Positions 1 through 8,291 are shown, numbered from the stretch's first letter. The stretch: 40,517 nt of DNA from Streptomyces sp. BV286 (GCF_019090165.1 NZ_JAHRIB010000070.1:1-40517); one strand, 5' to 3'. Numbers and translations: made by a program. Notes: a model not told the origin generated them from the letters alone.

Positions 1-235
1 GAGCGACGGCGAGCACCCCGTCCGGTCCGGCCGGACCGTCCTGTGCCGCGGCCGGCTCCGCCGCTCCCGGGGGCGCGTCCAGCAGCCGCACCGTCGCGCG
101 GAGCCGCTCCGCCCGCGCGGCGCAGTTCTCGCACCCGGCCAGGTGCGACCGGACCGTCCGCTCGTCCGAGGCCCGCAGCATGCCGAGGGCCCGGTCGGCC
201 AGCAGCCCGGGCACGCCGTCGTGATCGTCGCTCAC
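1..235 (-). CDS. anti-sigma factor with putative zinc-finger (zf-HC2), partial at window edge
   Basis: The product begins MSDDHDGVPGLLADRALGML and carries HLAGCENC at about residues 32-39. This is the H-x3-C-x2-C signature of the anti-sigma zinc-binding domain that sequesters ECF sigma factors at the membrane. The GTG start at 235 is fixed by a perfect AAGGAGG six bases upstream, and the gene begins 25 bases after the sigma factor stop, so the two form one operon. Only 78 codons are inside the window. Any transmembrane segment and sensor domain lie beyond position 1, so the signal sensed cannot be judged. Confidence 0.85.
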   Translation of the reverse strand, partial: MSDDHDGVPGLLADRALGMLRASDERTVRSHLAGCENCAARAERLRATVRLLDAPPGAAEPAAAQDGPAGPDGVLAVA

Positions 236-260
236 CGGACGCCTCCTTCCCCTGCCGCCA

Positions 261-905
261 TCATGCGCCCCTCTCCCACGCCGGATCCGCCGGGCCGGGC
301 GGATCCGGCGGTTCGGCCGGATCCGCCAAGGACGCGGCCAGCCTGCGCAGCGCCGACCGCAGACGGGTCTTGGCGGTGCCCTCCGGGATGCCGAGCTCGA
401 CGGCCACCTGGCGGTAGGTGCGGCCCGCGAAGTACGCGAGGTGGACCACCTCCCGCTGGGTCTGCGGGAGTTCGGCCAGCGCGGAGTGCAGCAGGAGGGC
501 GCGTTCGCGGTCGACGACCGCCTCGTCGGGGCCGGGCCGGGCGTCCGGGATCGCGTGCAGCGCGGAGTCGTCCGTGTGGGCGTCCCTGCGCTGCCGGGCC
601 TCGCCGCGCACCCAGTCCACGGCCCGCCGGTGCGCGAGCAGGGACAGCCAGGTGCGCAGCGAGCCCCGGCGCGCGTCGAACGCGTACGGCCTGCTCCACA
701 GCTGGGCGAAGACCTCCTGCGCCACGTCCTCGGCGGCCGCCGGACTCTGCGTGACCCGTACGGCGATCCGCCGGACCAGCCCGCTGTACGCCGTGTACGC
801 CTCGGCCAGCGCGCTCTCGTCGCCGTACACCAGCCTCCGGTGCAACTCCGCGTCCGCGGACGGCCGTTCGGGCGTGTGGAGAGTTGGCTCCACCGGCACC
901 ACCAC
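261..905 (-). CDS. ECF-type RNA polymerase sigma factor
   Basis: This 214-residue sigma-70 family protein has region 2 at about residues 28-100 (including AAEDVAQEVFAQLWSRP and the core-binding helix LRTWLSLLAHRRAVDWVR). Region 4 lies at about 145-195 (LPQTQREVVHLAYFAGRTY followed by the helix-turn-helix GIPEGTAKTRLRSALRRL). It directs RNA polymerase to a small stress regulon. The GTG start has GGAAGGG upstream. The zinc-finger anti-sigma gene follows 25 bases later, so activity is probably controlled by release from that protein. The C-terminus is a proline-rich tail whose DNA contains three GGATCC-centred repeats. The regulon and trigger cannot be told from the sequence. Confidence 0.92.
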   Translation of the reverse strand: MVVPVEPTLHTPERPSADAELHRRLVYGDESALAEAYTAYSGLVRRIAVRVTQSPAAAEDVAQEVFAQLWSRPYAFDARRGSLRTWLSLLAHRRAVDWVRGEARQRRDAHTDDSALHAIPDARPGPDEAVVDRERALLLHSALAELPQTQREVVHLAYFAGRTYRQVAVELGIPEGTAKTRLRSALRRLAASLADPAEPPDPPGPADPAWERGA

Positions 906-959
906 CTCGTGGTGCCCTTCCTAGCGTCCTCGTCGGCCGTGCGCCAGTGGGCCGGGGAA

Positions 960-2009
960 TCAGCCGGACAGGACGTCCAGCAGCCGGTCCACGTCCGCGG
1001 TCGTGTTGTACAGGTGGAAGGCGGCCCGCAGATGGCCCGCACGGTCGGAGACCTCGATGCCCGCCCGGCTCAACTCCGGCTGCCGGTGGCCGAGGCCGGG
1101 CACGGAGACGATGGCCGAGCCCGGCGCCGGGACCGGCTCCTGCCCCAGCGCGGCCAGTCCCTTCCGGAACCGGTCGGCGAGCGCGAGGTCATGGGCGCGT
1201 ACGGCGTCCACGCCCAGCTGCTCGATCAGCTCCAGGGAGTGGCGGGCACCGGCGTACGAGAAGAGGCTCGGGCTCTCGTCGAACCGCCGCGCGGAGTGGG
1301 CGAGTTCCTCGACCGGCCCGTAGCAGCTGTCCCACGGGTGCTCTCCCGCCACCCAGCCCGCGAAGACGGGGTCCAGTCCGCCCAGATCCTCCGGAACGAC
1401 CAGGAAGGCCACGCCCCGCGGGCAGACGAGCCACTTGAAGGCGACGGAGGAGACGTAGTCGTACGCGTCCGCGTCGACCGGGAGCCATCCGGCGGCCTGG
1501 GACGCGTCGACGTACGTACGGGCGCCGTGTTCGCGGGCGGCCTCGCGCAGCGCGGGCAGGTCGGCGATCCGGCCGTCCGCGGACTGGGCGGCGCTCACCG
1601 CGACCAGGGCGGTGCCGGGGCGCACCGACTCGGCGATCCGCTCCAGCGGCACGGTGCGCACCTTGAGGTCCCGGCGCACATGGAAGGGGTTCACCACGGA
1701 GGTGAAGTCGGCCTCGGCGGTGAGGACTTCGGCGCCCTCGGGCAGTGAGGCGGCGATCAGTCCGGTGTAGACGGCGACCGAGGCCCCGGCCGCGACCCGG
1801 CGGTCCGGCACTCCCACGAGCCGGGCGAAGGAGGCGCGGGCCGCCTCCACGTCGGCGAACATGTCCTGCGGCTGCCCGGCCGCCACGGACTCGACGCCGG
1901 CCCGGACGGCGTCGACCGCGCGGGCCGGGAGCAGCCCGGTACTGGCGGTGTTCAGATAGGTGTTCTTCGGGGCGAACTCGGCTCGGACGAGGCTCTCGAA
2001 GGTCTCCAT
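960..2009 (-). CDS. class V-fold PLP-dependent aminotransferase
   Basis: The 349-residue protein has the class V aminotransferase plan: YLNTASTGLLP near the N-terminus, YVDASQAAG (PLP-ring aspartate about D168) and SVAFKWLVCPRG with the likely Schiff-base lysine about K192. Size and motifs resemble the group that includes isopenicillin N epimerase-like proteins and hercynylcysteine sulfoxide lyase (EgtE), so a lyase or desulfurase role is as possible as transamination. I chose the ATG at 2009 because the family homology starts there. An in-frame ATG at 2045 would add 12 residues, and neither has a strong ribosome binding site. It stands alone, transcribed away from the FrnE gene's 3' end. Substrate unknown. 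Confidence 0.8.
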   Translation of the reverse strand: METFESLVRAEFAPKNTYLNTASTGLLPARAVDAVRAGVESVAAGQPQDMFADVEAARASFARLVGVPDRRVAAGASVAVYTGLIAASLPEGAEVLTAEADFTSVVNPFHVRRDLKVRTVPLERIAESVRPGTALVAVSAAQSADGRIADLPALREAAREHGARTYVDASQAAGWLPVDADAYDYVSSVAFKWLVCPRGVAFLVVPEDLGGLDPVFAGWVAGEHPWDSCYGPVEELAHSARRFDESPSLFSYAGARHSLELIEQLGVDAVRAHDLALADRFRKGLAALGQEPVPAPGSAIVSVPGLGHRQPELSRAGIEVSDRAGHLRAAFHLYNTTADVDRLLDVLSG

Positions 2010-2113
2010 GCGACCACTCTGCGGCTCCGGGAACTCCCCGTCCATTGCCGATTTCTACGTGGTTTCGCCAAGGAGCGCTTATAGATCCGCTCCGACCTGC
2101 GCTTTTCCCTTCG

Positions 2114-2830
2114 TCAGTGCTGCTGGGGCACCGCGCATCCGTCGGGGCCGCACGCCTCGGCGTCGTCCTGCTGGATGAGCTTCAGCGGGGAGTGGGCGGC
2201 CCACGCCTGCTCCAGGGCCTGCGTGAAGACCTCGGCGGGCTGGGCGCCGGAGACGCCGTACTTACGGTCGAGGACGAAGAACGGCACACCGTTCGCGCCC
2301 AGCTCGGCGGCCTCGCGCTCGTCGGCACGGACCTCGTCGGCGTACGCGGCCGGGTCGGCCAGTACCGCGCGGGCCTCGTCGGCGTCGAGCCCGGCGGCGG
2401 CGGACAGCTCCACGAGCCGCTCGTCGTCGGCGAAGACGGAGCGCTCCTCGGCGAAGTTCGCCCGGTAGAACACCCCGATCAGCTCGTCCTGGCGGCCCCG
2501 GTCCTTGGCGAGGTGCAGCAGCCGGTGCATGTCGAAGGTGCTGCCGTGGTCGCGGTCCCGGGTGCGGTACTCCAGGCCCTCGGCGGCGGCCTGGGTGCCC
2601 AGGTTCTCCTCGCCGGCCTGCGCCTGTGCCTCGCTCATGCCGTACTTCTTGGTGAGCATCGCGAGGACCGGCTGGACGTCGTCCCTGGCGCGGCCCGGGT
2701 CGAGCTCGAAGGAGCGGTGCACCACCTCGACGTCGTCGCGGTGCGCGAAGGCGTCGAGCGCCTTCTCGAAGCGGGCCTTGCCCACGTAGCACCAGGGGCA
2801 GGCGATGTCGCTCCAGATCTCGACGCGCAT
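2114..2830 (-). CDS. DsbA family oxidoreductase, FrnE subgroup
   Basis: This 238-residue thioredoxin-fold protein begins MRVEIWSDIACPWCYVGKAR, with the redox pair C11-P-W-C14 at the start of the first helix. GANGVPFFVLD at about residue 180 supplies the cis-proline loop, and the intervening helical insert is typical of FrnE/2-hydroxychromene isomerase-like DsbA proteins. There is no signal peptide, so it is cytoplasmic. The C-terminus ends CGPDGC plus a short tail, a second cysteine pair that may relay electrons or bind metal, as in other FrnE proteins. Known members act as disulfide isomerases in oxidative stress or in polyketide pathways. The natural substrate here is unknown. The ATG start coincides with the fold's first beta strand. 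Confidence 0.88.
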   Translation of the reverse strand: MRVEIWSDIACPWCYVGKARFEKALDAFAHRDDVEVVHRSFELDPGRARDDVQPVLAMLTKKYGMSEAQAQAGEENLGTQAAAEGLEYRTRDRDHGSTFDMHRLLHLAKDRGRQDELIGVFYRANFAEERSVFADDERLVELSAAAGLDADEARAVLADPAAYADEVRADEREAAELGANGVPFFVLDRKYGVSGAQPAEVFTQALEQAWAAHSPLKLIQQDDAEACGPDGCAVPQQH

Positions 2831-2886
2831 GTCTTCGCTCTTTCGGCTCGTACGGACGGGTACGGAGGCGGCCTCCGCTCGATACG

Positions 2887-2896
2887 TGAACGTTCA
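2887..2896. promoter_or_regulatory. TGAACGTTCA palindrome upstream of the FrnE gene
   Basis: A perfect 10-base palindrome sits 57 bases before the FrnE start, in the only spacer upstream of that gene. It could be a small regulator half-site pair, but no convincing -10 box lies at the right distance and 10-base palindromes arise by chance. Listed as a weak candidate only. Confidence 0.25.
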
Positions 2897-2973
2897 ACGG
2901 GCTTGGGCCATTCCCGTGGCCGCGGGCTCGTTGTGAAGGGTCGCGCAGCCGGCCTCTGTCTGTCATGTCTGTC

Positions 2974-3014
2974 AGGGGCACGGGGAACTGCGCGACCAGC
3001 CCCCACCGGACCGC
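2974..3014 (-). repeat. copy of the Streptomyces GGGGCTGGTCGCGCAGTTCC intergenic repeat
   Basis: On the minus strand this reads GCGG, then a CCGGTGGGGG block, then CTGGTCGCGCAGTTCC and a GTGCCCCT end. It is the same element as the two 50-base copies at 9246-9295 and 9321-9370. I recognise it as a very common intergenic element of Streptomyces genomes that usually follows stop codons. Here it lies nine bases beyond the stop of the second class V aminotransferase. A terminator role fits the position. Just beside it is a short TGTC-rich run (TCTGTCTGTCATGTCTGTC). Confidence 0.75.
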
Positions 3015-3022
3015 ACCTGACG

Positions 3023-4069
3023 TCAGCGCTCGGCCAGCGCGGCGCCCAGTGCGGAGAGGCAGGCCCGGACGGAGTCCGGCGTTGCCGCCGGGCCGTAGTG
3101 GTTGACCCGGATCATCTCCTTGGCGAGGGCGCCGCCGCCCGCGGCCAGCGGAAGCGCCGGATCGGCGGCCAGCGCCCTGGCCACCAGCTCGGCGGCGTTC
3201 ACCCCGGCGGGGGTGCGCAGCGTCGTGGCCACCGGCGCAGCCTCCGAGGCCTCGTGCACGTACGGCTCGATCCCCGCGCCCAGCGCGAGCGCCCCCGCCC
3301 GCGTGGCCGCCGCGGCCGCCGCGTGGCGGGACATCACGGTGTCGAGCCCCTCCTCCTCGATGCGCCGGACACACGCGTCCAGGGCCAGCATCTCCAGCTG
3401 CGCCGGAGCATGGAGAAGGGTCGTGCGGCCGGCGTCGGTCCAGCGCTCCTTCCAGTCCAGGAGGGAGAGATAGGAGCGGCGCGGAGCGTGCGGGTTCGCG
3501 GACATGCGGGCCCACGCCCGCTCGCTCACCGACACCGCCGAGACCCCGGCGGGGCCGCCCATCGCCTTCTGCGCCCCGATCACGCACAGGTCCACGCCCC
3601 ACGCGTCCGGCAGCACCGGCTCGGCGCCGATCGAGGCCACCGCGTCCAGGTAGAAGAGGGCACCGTGCTCCCGTACGACCTCGCCGATCTCCGCGACCGG
3701 GTTGGTGTTCCCGGTGGCCGCCTCCGCGTGCACCAGCGAGACGAAGTCGATCTCCGGGTGCTCGGCGAAGGCCTCCCGGATCTGGGCCGCCGTGACCGCC
3801 GTGTGGAAGGGGACGGCCAGGTCGTGGACCGTCGCTCCGCAGTCCCGGAGCCAGTCGCCGAACGTCTGCCCGTACGGACCGGTGATCACGTTCAGGGCCG
3901 TCGTGCCGGGGCCCGCGGTGCCGCGGATGGCCCCCTCCAGGGGCAGCAGCGCCTCACCCTGCGTGATCACGACGTCCTGCTCGGTGGAGAGCAGCCGCGC
4001 CACGCGGTCCTCGATCGACGCGAAATGCGCGGCGCTCAGCGGCGCCAGGTCCAGGAAGGGGTGGGTCAC
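3023..4069 (-). CDS. class V aminotransferase, alanine-glyoxylate/phosphonopyruvate aminotransferase-like
   Basis: The 348-residue PLP enzyme has LVHAEAATGNTNPVAEI at about 112-128, YLDAVASIGAEP with the PLP-ring aspartate about D142, and VIGAQKAMGGPAG with the probable Schiff-base lysine about K168. This arrangement is typical of the alanine/serine-glyoxylate aminotransferase group. The open frame continues far upstream, but homology begins at VTHPFLDLAPLS. I chose the GTG at 4069, which has GAAGAG eight bases upstream; a GTG at 4090 would add seven residues. It is divergent from the amino acid ABC transporter, and the palindrome at 4174-4202 lies between the two. A role in the metabolism of the imported amino acid is an attractive inference but unproven. 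Confidence 0.82.
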   Translation of the reverse strand: MTHPFLDLAPLSAAHFASIEDRVARLLSTEQDVVITQGEALLPLEGAIRGTAGPGTTALNVITGPYGQTFGDWLRDCGATVHDLAVPFHTAVTAAQIREAFAEHPEIDFVSLVHAEAATGNTNPVAEIGEVVREHGALFYLDAVASIGAEPVLPDAWGVDLCVIGAQKAMGGPAGVSAVSVSERAWARMSANPHAPRRSYLSLLDWKERWTDAGRTTLLHAPAQLEMLALDACVRRIEEEGLDTVMSRHAAAAAATRAGALALGAGIEPYVHEASEAAPVATTLRTPAGVNAAELVARALAADPALPLAAGGGALAKEMIRVNHYGPAATPDSVRACLSALGAALAER

Positions 4070-4173
4070 GGCGTTGCTCTCTTCACTCACGGGGTAGGCA
4101 GCAACGAGCGTAACCGGCGTCCCAGCGCTCGCCCCACCGGCGACTTCTGAGGCCGGACAGCTCAATGGCCATG

Positions 4174-4202
4174 GGATTGGTTTGAGTGCCTCAAACCAAT
4201 CC
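4174..4202. promoter_or_regulatory. perfect 13-bp inverted repeat, candidate operator
   Basis: GGATTGGTTTGAG (4174-4186) and CTCAAACCAATCC (4190-4202) are exact inverted repeats around a three-base centre. The element covers the -35 box and most of the spacer of the promoter for the amino acid transporter operon, and lies about 105 bases before the divergent aminotransferase start. It is markedly AT-richer than its surroundings. Placement is that of a repressor operator, of GntR, LacI or TetR type. No regulator gene is adjacent. It does not match the DasR site that I know. Confidence 0.75.
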
Positions 4203-4209
4203 TTATAAT
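4182..4209 (+). promoter_or_regulatory. sigma-70-type promoter of the ABC transporter operon
   Basis: A consensus TATAAT at 4204-4209 is preceded, across a 16-base spacer, by TTGAGT at 4182-4187 (four of six bases match TTGACA). Transcription would start near 4216, giving a leader of about 30 bases that ends in AGGAGGT (4231-4237) before the GTG start at 4245. A perfect TATAAT is unusual in DNA this GC-rich, suggesting a strong promoter held in check by the overlapping palindrome. Confidence 0.7.
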
Positions 4210-4244
4210 CAGAAGCCACAGTTTCCCCACAGGAGGTCACCCCC

Positions 4245-5102
4245 GTGAACATCGTCCTCGGGCGCCGGACCCGCATTCTGGCCGCCACCACCGCGACGGC
4301 CGGGCTGCTGCTCGTCGCCGGCTGCTCCTCGGACGACGACGGGGGGAAGAAGACCACCGCGAACGGGGTCGAGCTGGTGAAGGGCGGACAGCTCACCACC
4401 TGCACGCACCTGCCGTACCCGCCGTTCCAGTCGGAGATCGACGGCAAGGTGCAGGGCTTCGACGTGTCGCTGGTCGACCTGGTCGCCAAGGACCTCGGCG
4501 TGAAGCAGGAGATCCTCGACCAGCCCTTCGAGAACTTCAAGACCGGCGGGTCCCTCAACTCCGGCCAGTGCGACCTCGCCGCGGCCGGCATGACGATCAC
4601 CGACGAGCGCAAGAAGAACGTCGACTTCTCCGACCCGTACTTCGAGGCCACCCAGGGTGTCCTGGCCGACAAGAAGAGCGGCATCTCCTCCTTCGCGGAC
4701 CTCAAGGGCCAGAAGGTCGGTGCCCAGGCACAGACCACCGGCGAGGAGTACGCGAAGAGCAAGGGCCTGAACCCGGTCTCCTTCGAGTCCTCGGACGCCC
4801 TCCTGAACGGCCTGCGCACCGGCCAGGTCAAGGCCGTCGTCATCGACTACCCGGTCGTCCAGGGCTGGCTGAAGGACAAGGCCAACGCCGCCGCGTTCGA
4901 GGTCGCCGACAACATCAACACCGGTGAGGAGTACGGCTTCACGATGAAGAAGGGCAACACCAAGCTCCTCGAAGCCGTCAACAAGGCACTGGCGGACGCG
5001 AAGGCCGACGGCACGTACAAGAAGCTGTACGAGAAGTGGATCGGACCGTACGACGAGAGCGCGGCGGGCGCCGCCTCGGCCTCCCCGTCCGCCTCCTCAT
5101 GA
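4245..5102 (+). CDS. ABC transporter substrate-binding lipoprotein, polar amino acid type
   Basis: The 285-residue SBP_bac_3 protein captures its ligand outside the membrane for the following permease and ATPase. It has a basic N-terminus, a hydrophobic stretch and a lipobox V24-A-G-C27 for lipid attachment. The mature domain shows YPPFQSEIDGKVQGFDVSLVD, TITDERKKNVDFSDPYF and GVLADKKSGI, the usual signatures of glutamine/glutamate/cystine-type binding proteins. The C-terminus is a short Ala/Ser/Pro tail. The GTG start has AGGAGGT at optimal spacing. The stop overlaps the permease start (ATGA). The ligand cannot be assigned from sequence alone. Confidence 0.93.
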   Translation: MNIVLGRRTRILAATTATAGLLLVAGCSSDDDGGKKTTANGVELVKGGQLTTCTHLPYPPFQSEIDGKVQGFDVSLVDLVAKDLGVKQEILDQPFENFKTGGSLNSGQCDLAAAGMTITDERKKNVDFSDPYFEATQGVLADKKSGISSFADLKGQKVGAQAQTTGEEYAKSKGLNPVSFESSDALLNGLRTGQVKAVVIDYPVVQGWLKDKANAAAFEVADNINTGEEYGFTMKKGNTKLLEAVNKALADAKADGTYKKLYEKWIGPYDESAAGAASASPSASS

Positions 5103-5929
5103 GTGGGACCGACACCAAGGTCCAGCCACGCAGGAGCGGTCTGACCAGGCGCCAGAAGCGGGCCGTGTCGCAGGGCGTCCAGTACGCGGTGTTCGTCGCC
5201 GCGCTGGTCGCCCTCGGCGTCACGGCCGACTGGGGGCAGCTGCGGAACCAGTTCGCCCAGGTCGAGCTGGCCGAGCGGATGTTCCCCGACATCATCACGC
5301 TGGCGCTGAAGAACACCGTCCTCTACACGATCTCCGGGTTCGTCTTCGGCCTCGCCCTCGGCGTGGTCGTCGCCCTGATGCGGCTCTCCTCGGTCGGTCC
5401 GTACCGCTGGCTGGCCGGCATCTACATCGAGATCTTCCGCGGGCTGCCCGCCCTGCTGATCTTCATCTTCGTGGGCGTCGCCGTGCCGTTGGCGTTCCCC
5501 GGCACGGAGATCCCCGGCGGCACGTACGGCAAGGTCGCGCTCGCGCTCGGCCTGGTGGCTGCCGCGTACATGGCGGAGACGATCCGCGCCGGCATCCAGG
5601 CCGTCCCCAAGGGACAGATGGAGGCGGCCCGTTCGCTGGGCTTCTCCCACGCCCGGGCCATGGTGTCCATCATCATTCCGCAGGCGTTCCGGATCGTGAT
5701 CCCGCCGCTCACCAACGAGTTGGTGCTCCTCTTCAAGGACTCCTCACTCGTGCTGTTCCTCGGCGTCACGCTGGAGGAGCGCGAACTGTCCAAGTTCGGC
5801 CGCGACCTGGCCAGCGAGACCGCCAACTCGACACCGATCCTGGTGGCGGGCCTGTGCTACCTGCTGGTCACGATCCCGCTCGGGTTCGTCGTACGCCGCC
5901 TTGAGGCGAAGGCCGGGGAGGCCAAGTGA
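5099..5929 (+). CDS. amino acid ABC transporter permease
   Basis: This 276-residue HisM/GlnP-type permease has a cytoplasmic basic N-terminus and about five membrane helices. The EAA loop [20 protein letters not shown] contacts the ATPase. The open frame extends 21 codons further upstream, but the ATG at 5099 overlaps the binding-protein stop (ATGA) and homology starts after it, so this is the start. The phrase [19 protein letters not shown] is typical of the family. Its stop overlaps the ATPase start (GTGA). It probably acts as a homodimer, because no second permease gene is present. Confidence 0.93.
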   Translation: MSGTDTKVQPRRSGLTRRQKRAVSQGVQYAVFVAALVALGVTADWGQLRNQFAQVELAERMFPDIITLALKNTVLYTISGFVFGLALGVVVALMRLSSVGPYRWLAGIYIEIFRGLPALLIFIFVGVAVPLAFPGTEIPGGTYGKVALALGLVAAAYMAETIRAGIQAVPKGQMEAARSLGFSHARAMVSIIIPQAFRIVIPPLTNELVLLFKDSSLVLFLGVTLEERELSKFGRDLASETANSTPILVAGLCYLLVTIPLGFVVRRLEAKAGEAK

Positions 5930-6738
5930 GCAGCTCGATCAGCAAGGCCGACGTGAACGGAACGGCCGGTACGCCGGAGATCCAGGTCCGCGGCCTGCAC
6001 AAGTCCTTCGGCGACAACGAGGTGCTGCGCGGCATCGACCTGGAGGTCGGCTCCGGCGAGGTCGTGTGCGTCATCGGCCCCTCCGGTTCGGGCAAATCCA
6101 CCCTGCTCCGCTGCGTGAACCTCCTTGAGGAACCCACCGAGGGGCAGGTCTTCGTCGGCGGCACCGAGGTCACCGACCCCGATGTGGACATCGACGCGGT
6201 GCGCCGCCGGATCGGGATGGTCTTCCAGCAGTTCAACCTCTTCCCGCACCTGTCGGTGACCGACAACCTGACGCTGCCGCAGCGCCGGGTGCTGGGCCGC
6301 GACAAGGCCGAGGCCGCGAAGGTCGCCGCCGAGAACCTCCGCCGCGTCGGGCTCTCGGAGAAGGCGGACGCGTATCCCGCGTCCCTCTCCGGTGGCCAGC
6401 AGCAGCGCGTCGCCATCGCCCGCGCGCTCGCCATGGGCCCCCAGGTGATGCTCTTCGACGAGCCCACCTCGGCGCTCGACCCGGAGCTCGTCGGGGACGT
6501 GCTCGCCGTGATGCGCATGCTCGCCGACGAGGGCATGACCATGATGGTCGTCACCCACGAGATGACCTTCGCCCGCGAGGTCGCCGACCGGGTCGTCTTC
6601 ATGGACGGCGGTGTAGTCGTCGAGTCCGGCGCACCCGCCCAGGTCATCGGCAATCCGACCCACGAGCGGACCAGGCACTTCCTGTCCCGCCTGCTGGACC
6701 CGGCGATGGCGGACGTGGAGGAGGACGGCGCCCCGTAG
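5926..6738 (+). CDS. amino acid ABC transporter ATP-binding protein
   Basis: The 270-residue GlnQ/HisP-type ATPase powers uptake. Visible motifs are Walker [10 protein letters not shown] (51-59), Q-loop Q101 within [14 protein letters not shown], signature LSGGQ (154-158), Walker B MLFDEP (175-180), D-loop SALD and the H-loop histidine about H211. All catalytic positions are intact. About 18 residues precede the usual first strand. The GTG start overlaps the permease stop by four bases, so translation is coupled. A tandem repeat and hairpin follow the stop. Confidence 0.95.
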   Translation: MSSSISKADVNGTAGTPEIQVRGLHKSFGDNEVLRGIDLEVGSGEVVCVIGPSGSGKSTLLRCVNLLEEPTEGQVFVGGTEVTDPDVDIDAVRRRIGMVFQQFNLFPHLSVTDNLTLPQRRVLGRDKAEAAKVAAENLRRVGLSEKADAYPASLSGGQQQRVAIARALAMGPQVMLFDEPTSALDPELVGDVLAVMRMLADEGMTMMVVTHEMTFAREVADRVVFMDGGVVVESGAPAQVIGNPTHERTRHFLSRLLDPAMADVEEDGAP

Positions 6739-6741
6739 GAC

Positions 6742-6777
6742 AACGCCCCGCAGGGAACGCCCCGCAGGGCGCGGGGC
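6742..6777 (+). terminator. tandem 14-mer and hairpin after the transporter operon
   Basis: AACGCCCCGCAGGG occurs twice head to tail (6742-6755 and 6756-6769). The second copy forms a stem GCCCCGC / GCGGGGC with a five-base loop (6759-6777). There is no U tract, as is normal for Streptomyces terminators. The position four bases after the ATPase stop and before a new transcription unit supports a terminator. Confidence 0.55.
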
Positions 6778-6854
6778 CGGGTCGTCGTGCGGACGCGCCG
6801 CGTGGGCGCGACCGGCCACGGACCACCCGCGGTCGCCGAACTAAGGTGCTGCCC

Positions 6855-7946
6855 ATGAGCGATCAGCCGGTGCTGCAGGTAAAGGGACGGGTGCTCGTCG
6901 GCCCCGACGACGTCCGGGACGAACTCTGGGTCGTCGGCGGGCGGATCACGTACGAGCGCCCCGACGGCGCCCGCGACGTCCGTACCGTGCACGGCTGGGC
7001 ACTGCCCGGACTGGTCGACGCCCACTGCCACGTGGGCCTCGGCCCCCACGGCCCGGTCCCGGACGACGTCGCCGAGAAGCAGGCCCTGGCCGACCGCGAG
7101 GCCGGCACGCTGCTCATCCGCGACGCGGGCTCGCCCTCCGACACCCGCTGGGCCGACGAGCGCGACGACCTGCCGAAGATCATCAGGGCGGGCCGCCACA
7201 TCGCCCGCACCCGCCGCTACATCCGGGGCTTTGCGCACGAGATCGAGCCCGAGGACCTCGTCGCGTACGTGGCCGGGGAGGCCCGGCGCGGCGACGGCTG
7301 GGTGAAGCTGGTGGGGGACTGGATCGACCGCGGAACGGGCGACCTCGGCGCGTGCTGGCCCCGCGCCGAGGTCGAGGCGGCGATCGCCGAGGCCCACCGC
7401 CTCGGAGCCCGGGTCACCGCGCACTGCTTCGCCGAGGACTCGCTGCGCGACCTCGTCGAGGCGGGCATCGACTGCGTGGAGCACGCCACCGGACTGACCG
7501 AGGACACCATCCCGCTGTTCGCGGAGCGCGGTGTCGCGATCGTCCCGACCCTCGTCAACATCGCGACCTTCCCGCAGCTCGCGGCCGGGGGCGAGGCCAG
7601 GTTCCCCCAGTGGTCGGCACACATGCGGCGGCTCCACGAGCGGCGCTACGACACCGTGCGGGCCGCGTACGACGCCGGGATCCCGGTGTACGTCGGTACC
7701 GACGCGGGCGGCACGCTTCCGCACGGCCTGGTGGCGGGGGAGGTCGCCGAACTGGTGACCGCCGGCATCCCGCCCGTCGAGGCGCTTTCGGCCACCACCT
7801 GGGGCGCCCGGGCATGGCTGGGACGGCCGGGCCTGGAGGAGGGCGCGCAGGCCGACCTCGTCGTGTACGAAGAGGACCCCAGGGCGGACGTCCGGGTCCT
7901 GGCGGCACCGCGACGGGTGGTGCTCAACGGCAGGATCGTCGGATAG
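6855..7946 (+). CDS. amidohydrolase family metal-dependent hydrolase
   Basis: The 363-residue protein has the amidohydrolase TIM-barrel pattern. H57-C-H59 follows a small N-terminal beta domain (VHGWALPGLVDAHCHVGLG). Further metal-site candidates lie in WVKLVGDWIDRG, RVTAHCFAED and YVGTDAGGTLPHG, the last probably carrying the catalytic aspartate. It ends with the returning beta-domain strand RVVLNGRIVG. It resembles the imidazolonepropionase/Xaa-Pro dipeptidase-like branch, so the substrate is likely a cyclic amide, N-acyl or dipeptide compound; I cannot name it. The ATG at 6855 has AAGG eight bases upstream, and an in-frame GTG three codons earlier is less likely. It follows the transporter operon at 116 bases with its own leader. 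Confidence 0.87.
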   Translation: MSDQPVLQVKGRVLVGPDDVRDELWVVGGRITYERPDGARDVRTVHGWALPGLVDAHCHVGLGPHGPVPDDVAEKQALADREAGTLLIRDAGSPSDTRWADERDDLPKIIRAGRHIARTRRYIRGFAHEIEPEDLVAYVAGEARRGDGWVKLVGDWIDRGTGDLGACWPRAEVEAAIAEAHRLGARVTAHCFAEDSLRDLVEAGIDCVEHATGLTEDTIPLFAERGVAIVPTLVNIATFPQLAAGGEARFPQWSAHMRRLHERRYDTVRAAYDAGIPVYVGTDAGGTLPHGLVAGEVAELVTAGIPPVEALSATTWGARAWLGRPGLEEGAQADLVVYEEDPRADVRVLAAPRRVVLNGRIVG

Positions 7947-8143
7947 CCGCGACTCCCGCCGCTCGGGCCGGGCGGCGGCGAGCTGACGGAGCGTGACCGA
8001 TGGGCCGCGCGTGCCCGCTCCGCGCGCCCCCGCGGGCTCCGGCGCGTCGACCGGCGCTTTCGAGCCAGTTCGGTGATCCGGGTGACCGCGAGGAACGTAC
8101 GTGCCGGGTCATTCGAAGAGATGCGCGGAAACTCCACGTACGG

Positions 8144-8174
8144 GTGAACTCCCGTCAGCTTGCTGACTGTTCAC
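8144..8174. promoter_or_regulatory. compound palindrome GTGAAC..GTCAGC-tt-GCTGAC..GTTCAC
   Basis: An inner perfect repeat GTCAGC TT GCTGAC (8154-8167) is flanked by an outer pair GTGAAC (8144-8149) and GTTCAC (8169-8174), with unequal gaps of four bases and one base. It may be a regulator site or an RNA hairpin in the leader of the downstream gene. The trinucleotide asymmetry argues slightly for RNA or a chance outer pair. Confidence 0.4.
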
Positions 8175-8199
8175 TCTCCGTGCGTGAGGATTCCCGCAT

Positions 8200-8255
8200 C
8201 GACGCCGCCGGACGCTCCCCACAGGTCCCCGTGCGCGGAGCCTCCGGCGGCGTCG
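8200..8255 (+). promoter_or_regulatory. 13-bp perfect inverted repeat in the 5' leader of the LAXTG protein
   Basis: CGACGCCGCCGGA (8200-8212) and TCCGGCGGCGTCG (8243-8255) are exact inverted repeats with a 30-base loop. They end 36 bases before the proposed start. In RNA this would be a very stable hairpin. It could stabilise the message, end an upstream transcript or attenuate expression. It is not obviously a known riboswitch. Confidence 0.5.
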
Positions 8256-8291
8256 CGTCTCCAGTTCTGTCTATGTGGGGGTCCCACCACC

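Larger units (their letters stand above)
7947..8291. other. 345-base spacer with two inverted repeats before the sortase substrate gene
   Basis: No open frame here looks genuine. The spacer holds a compound palindrome at 8144-8174 and a 13-bp inverted repeat at 8200-8255, both listed separately. It probably contains the promoter and a long 5' leader of the secreted protein gene. I could not identify a convincing -10/-35 pair. Confidence 0.6.

Noticed and set aside
261..330. GGATCCGCC repeats at the sigma factor's 3' end as an insertion or recombination site
   Set aside because: They encode the in-frame Pro/Asp-rich tail of the sigma factor and have no target duplication or mobile gene nearby.
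3023..4843. 606-residue open frame extending the second aminotransferase upstream
   Set aside because: The added 258 residues have no homology-like features, cross the strong promoter at 4182-4209 and overlap the binding-protein gene. The GTG at 4069 has a ribosome binding site.
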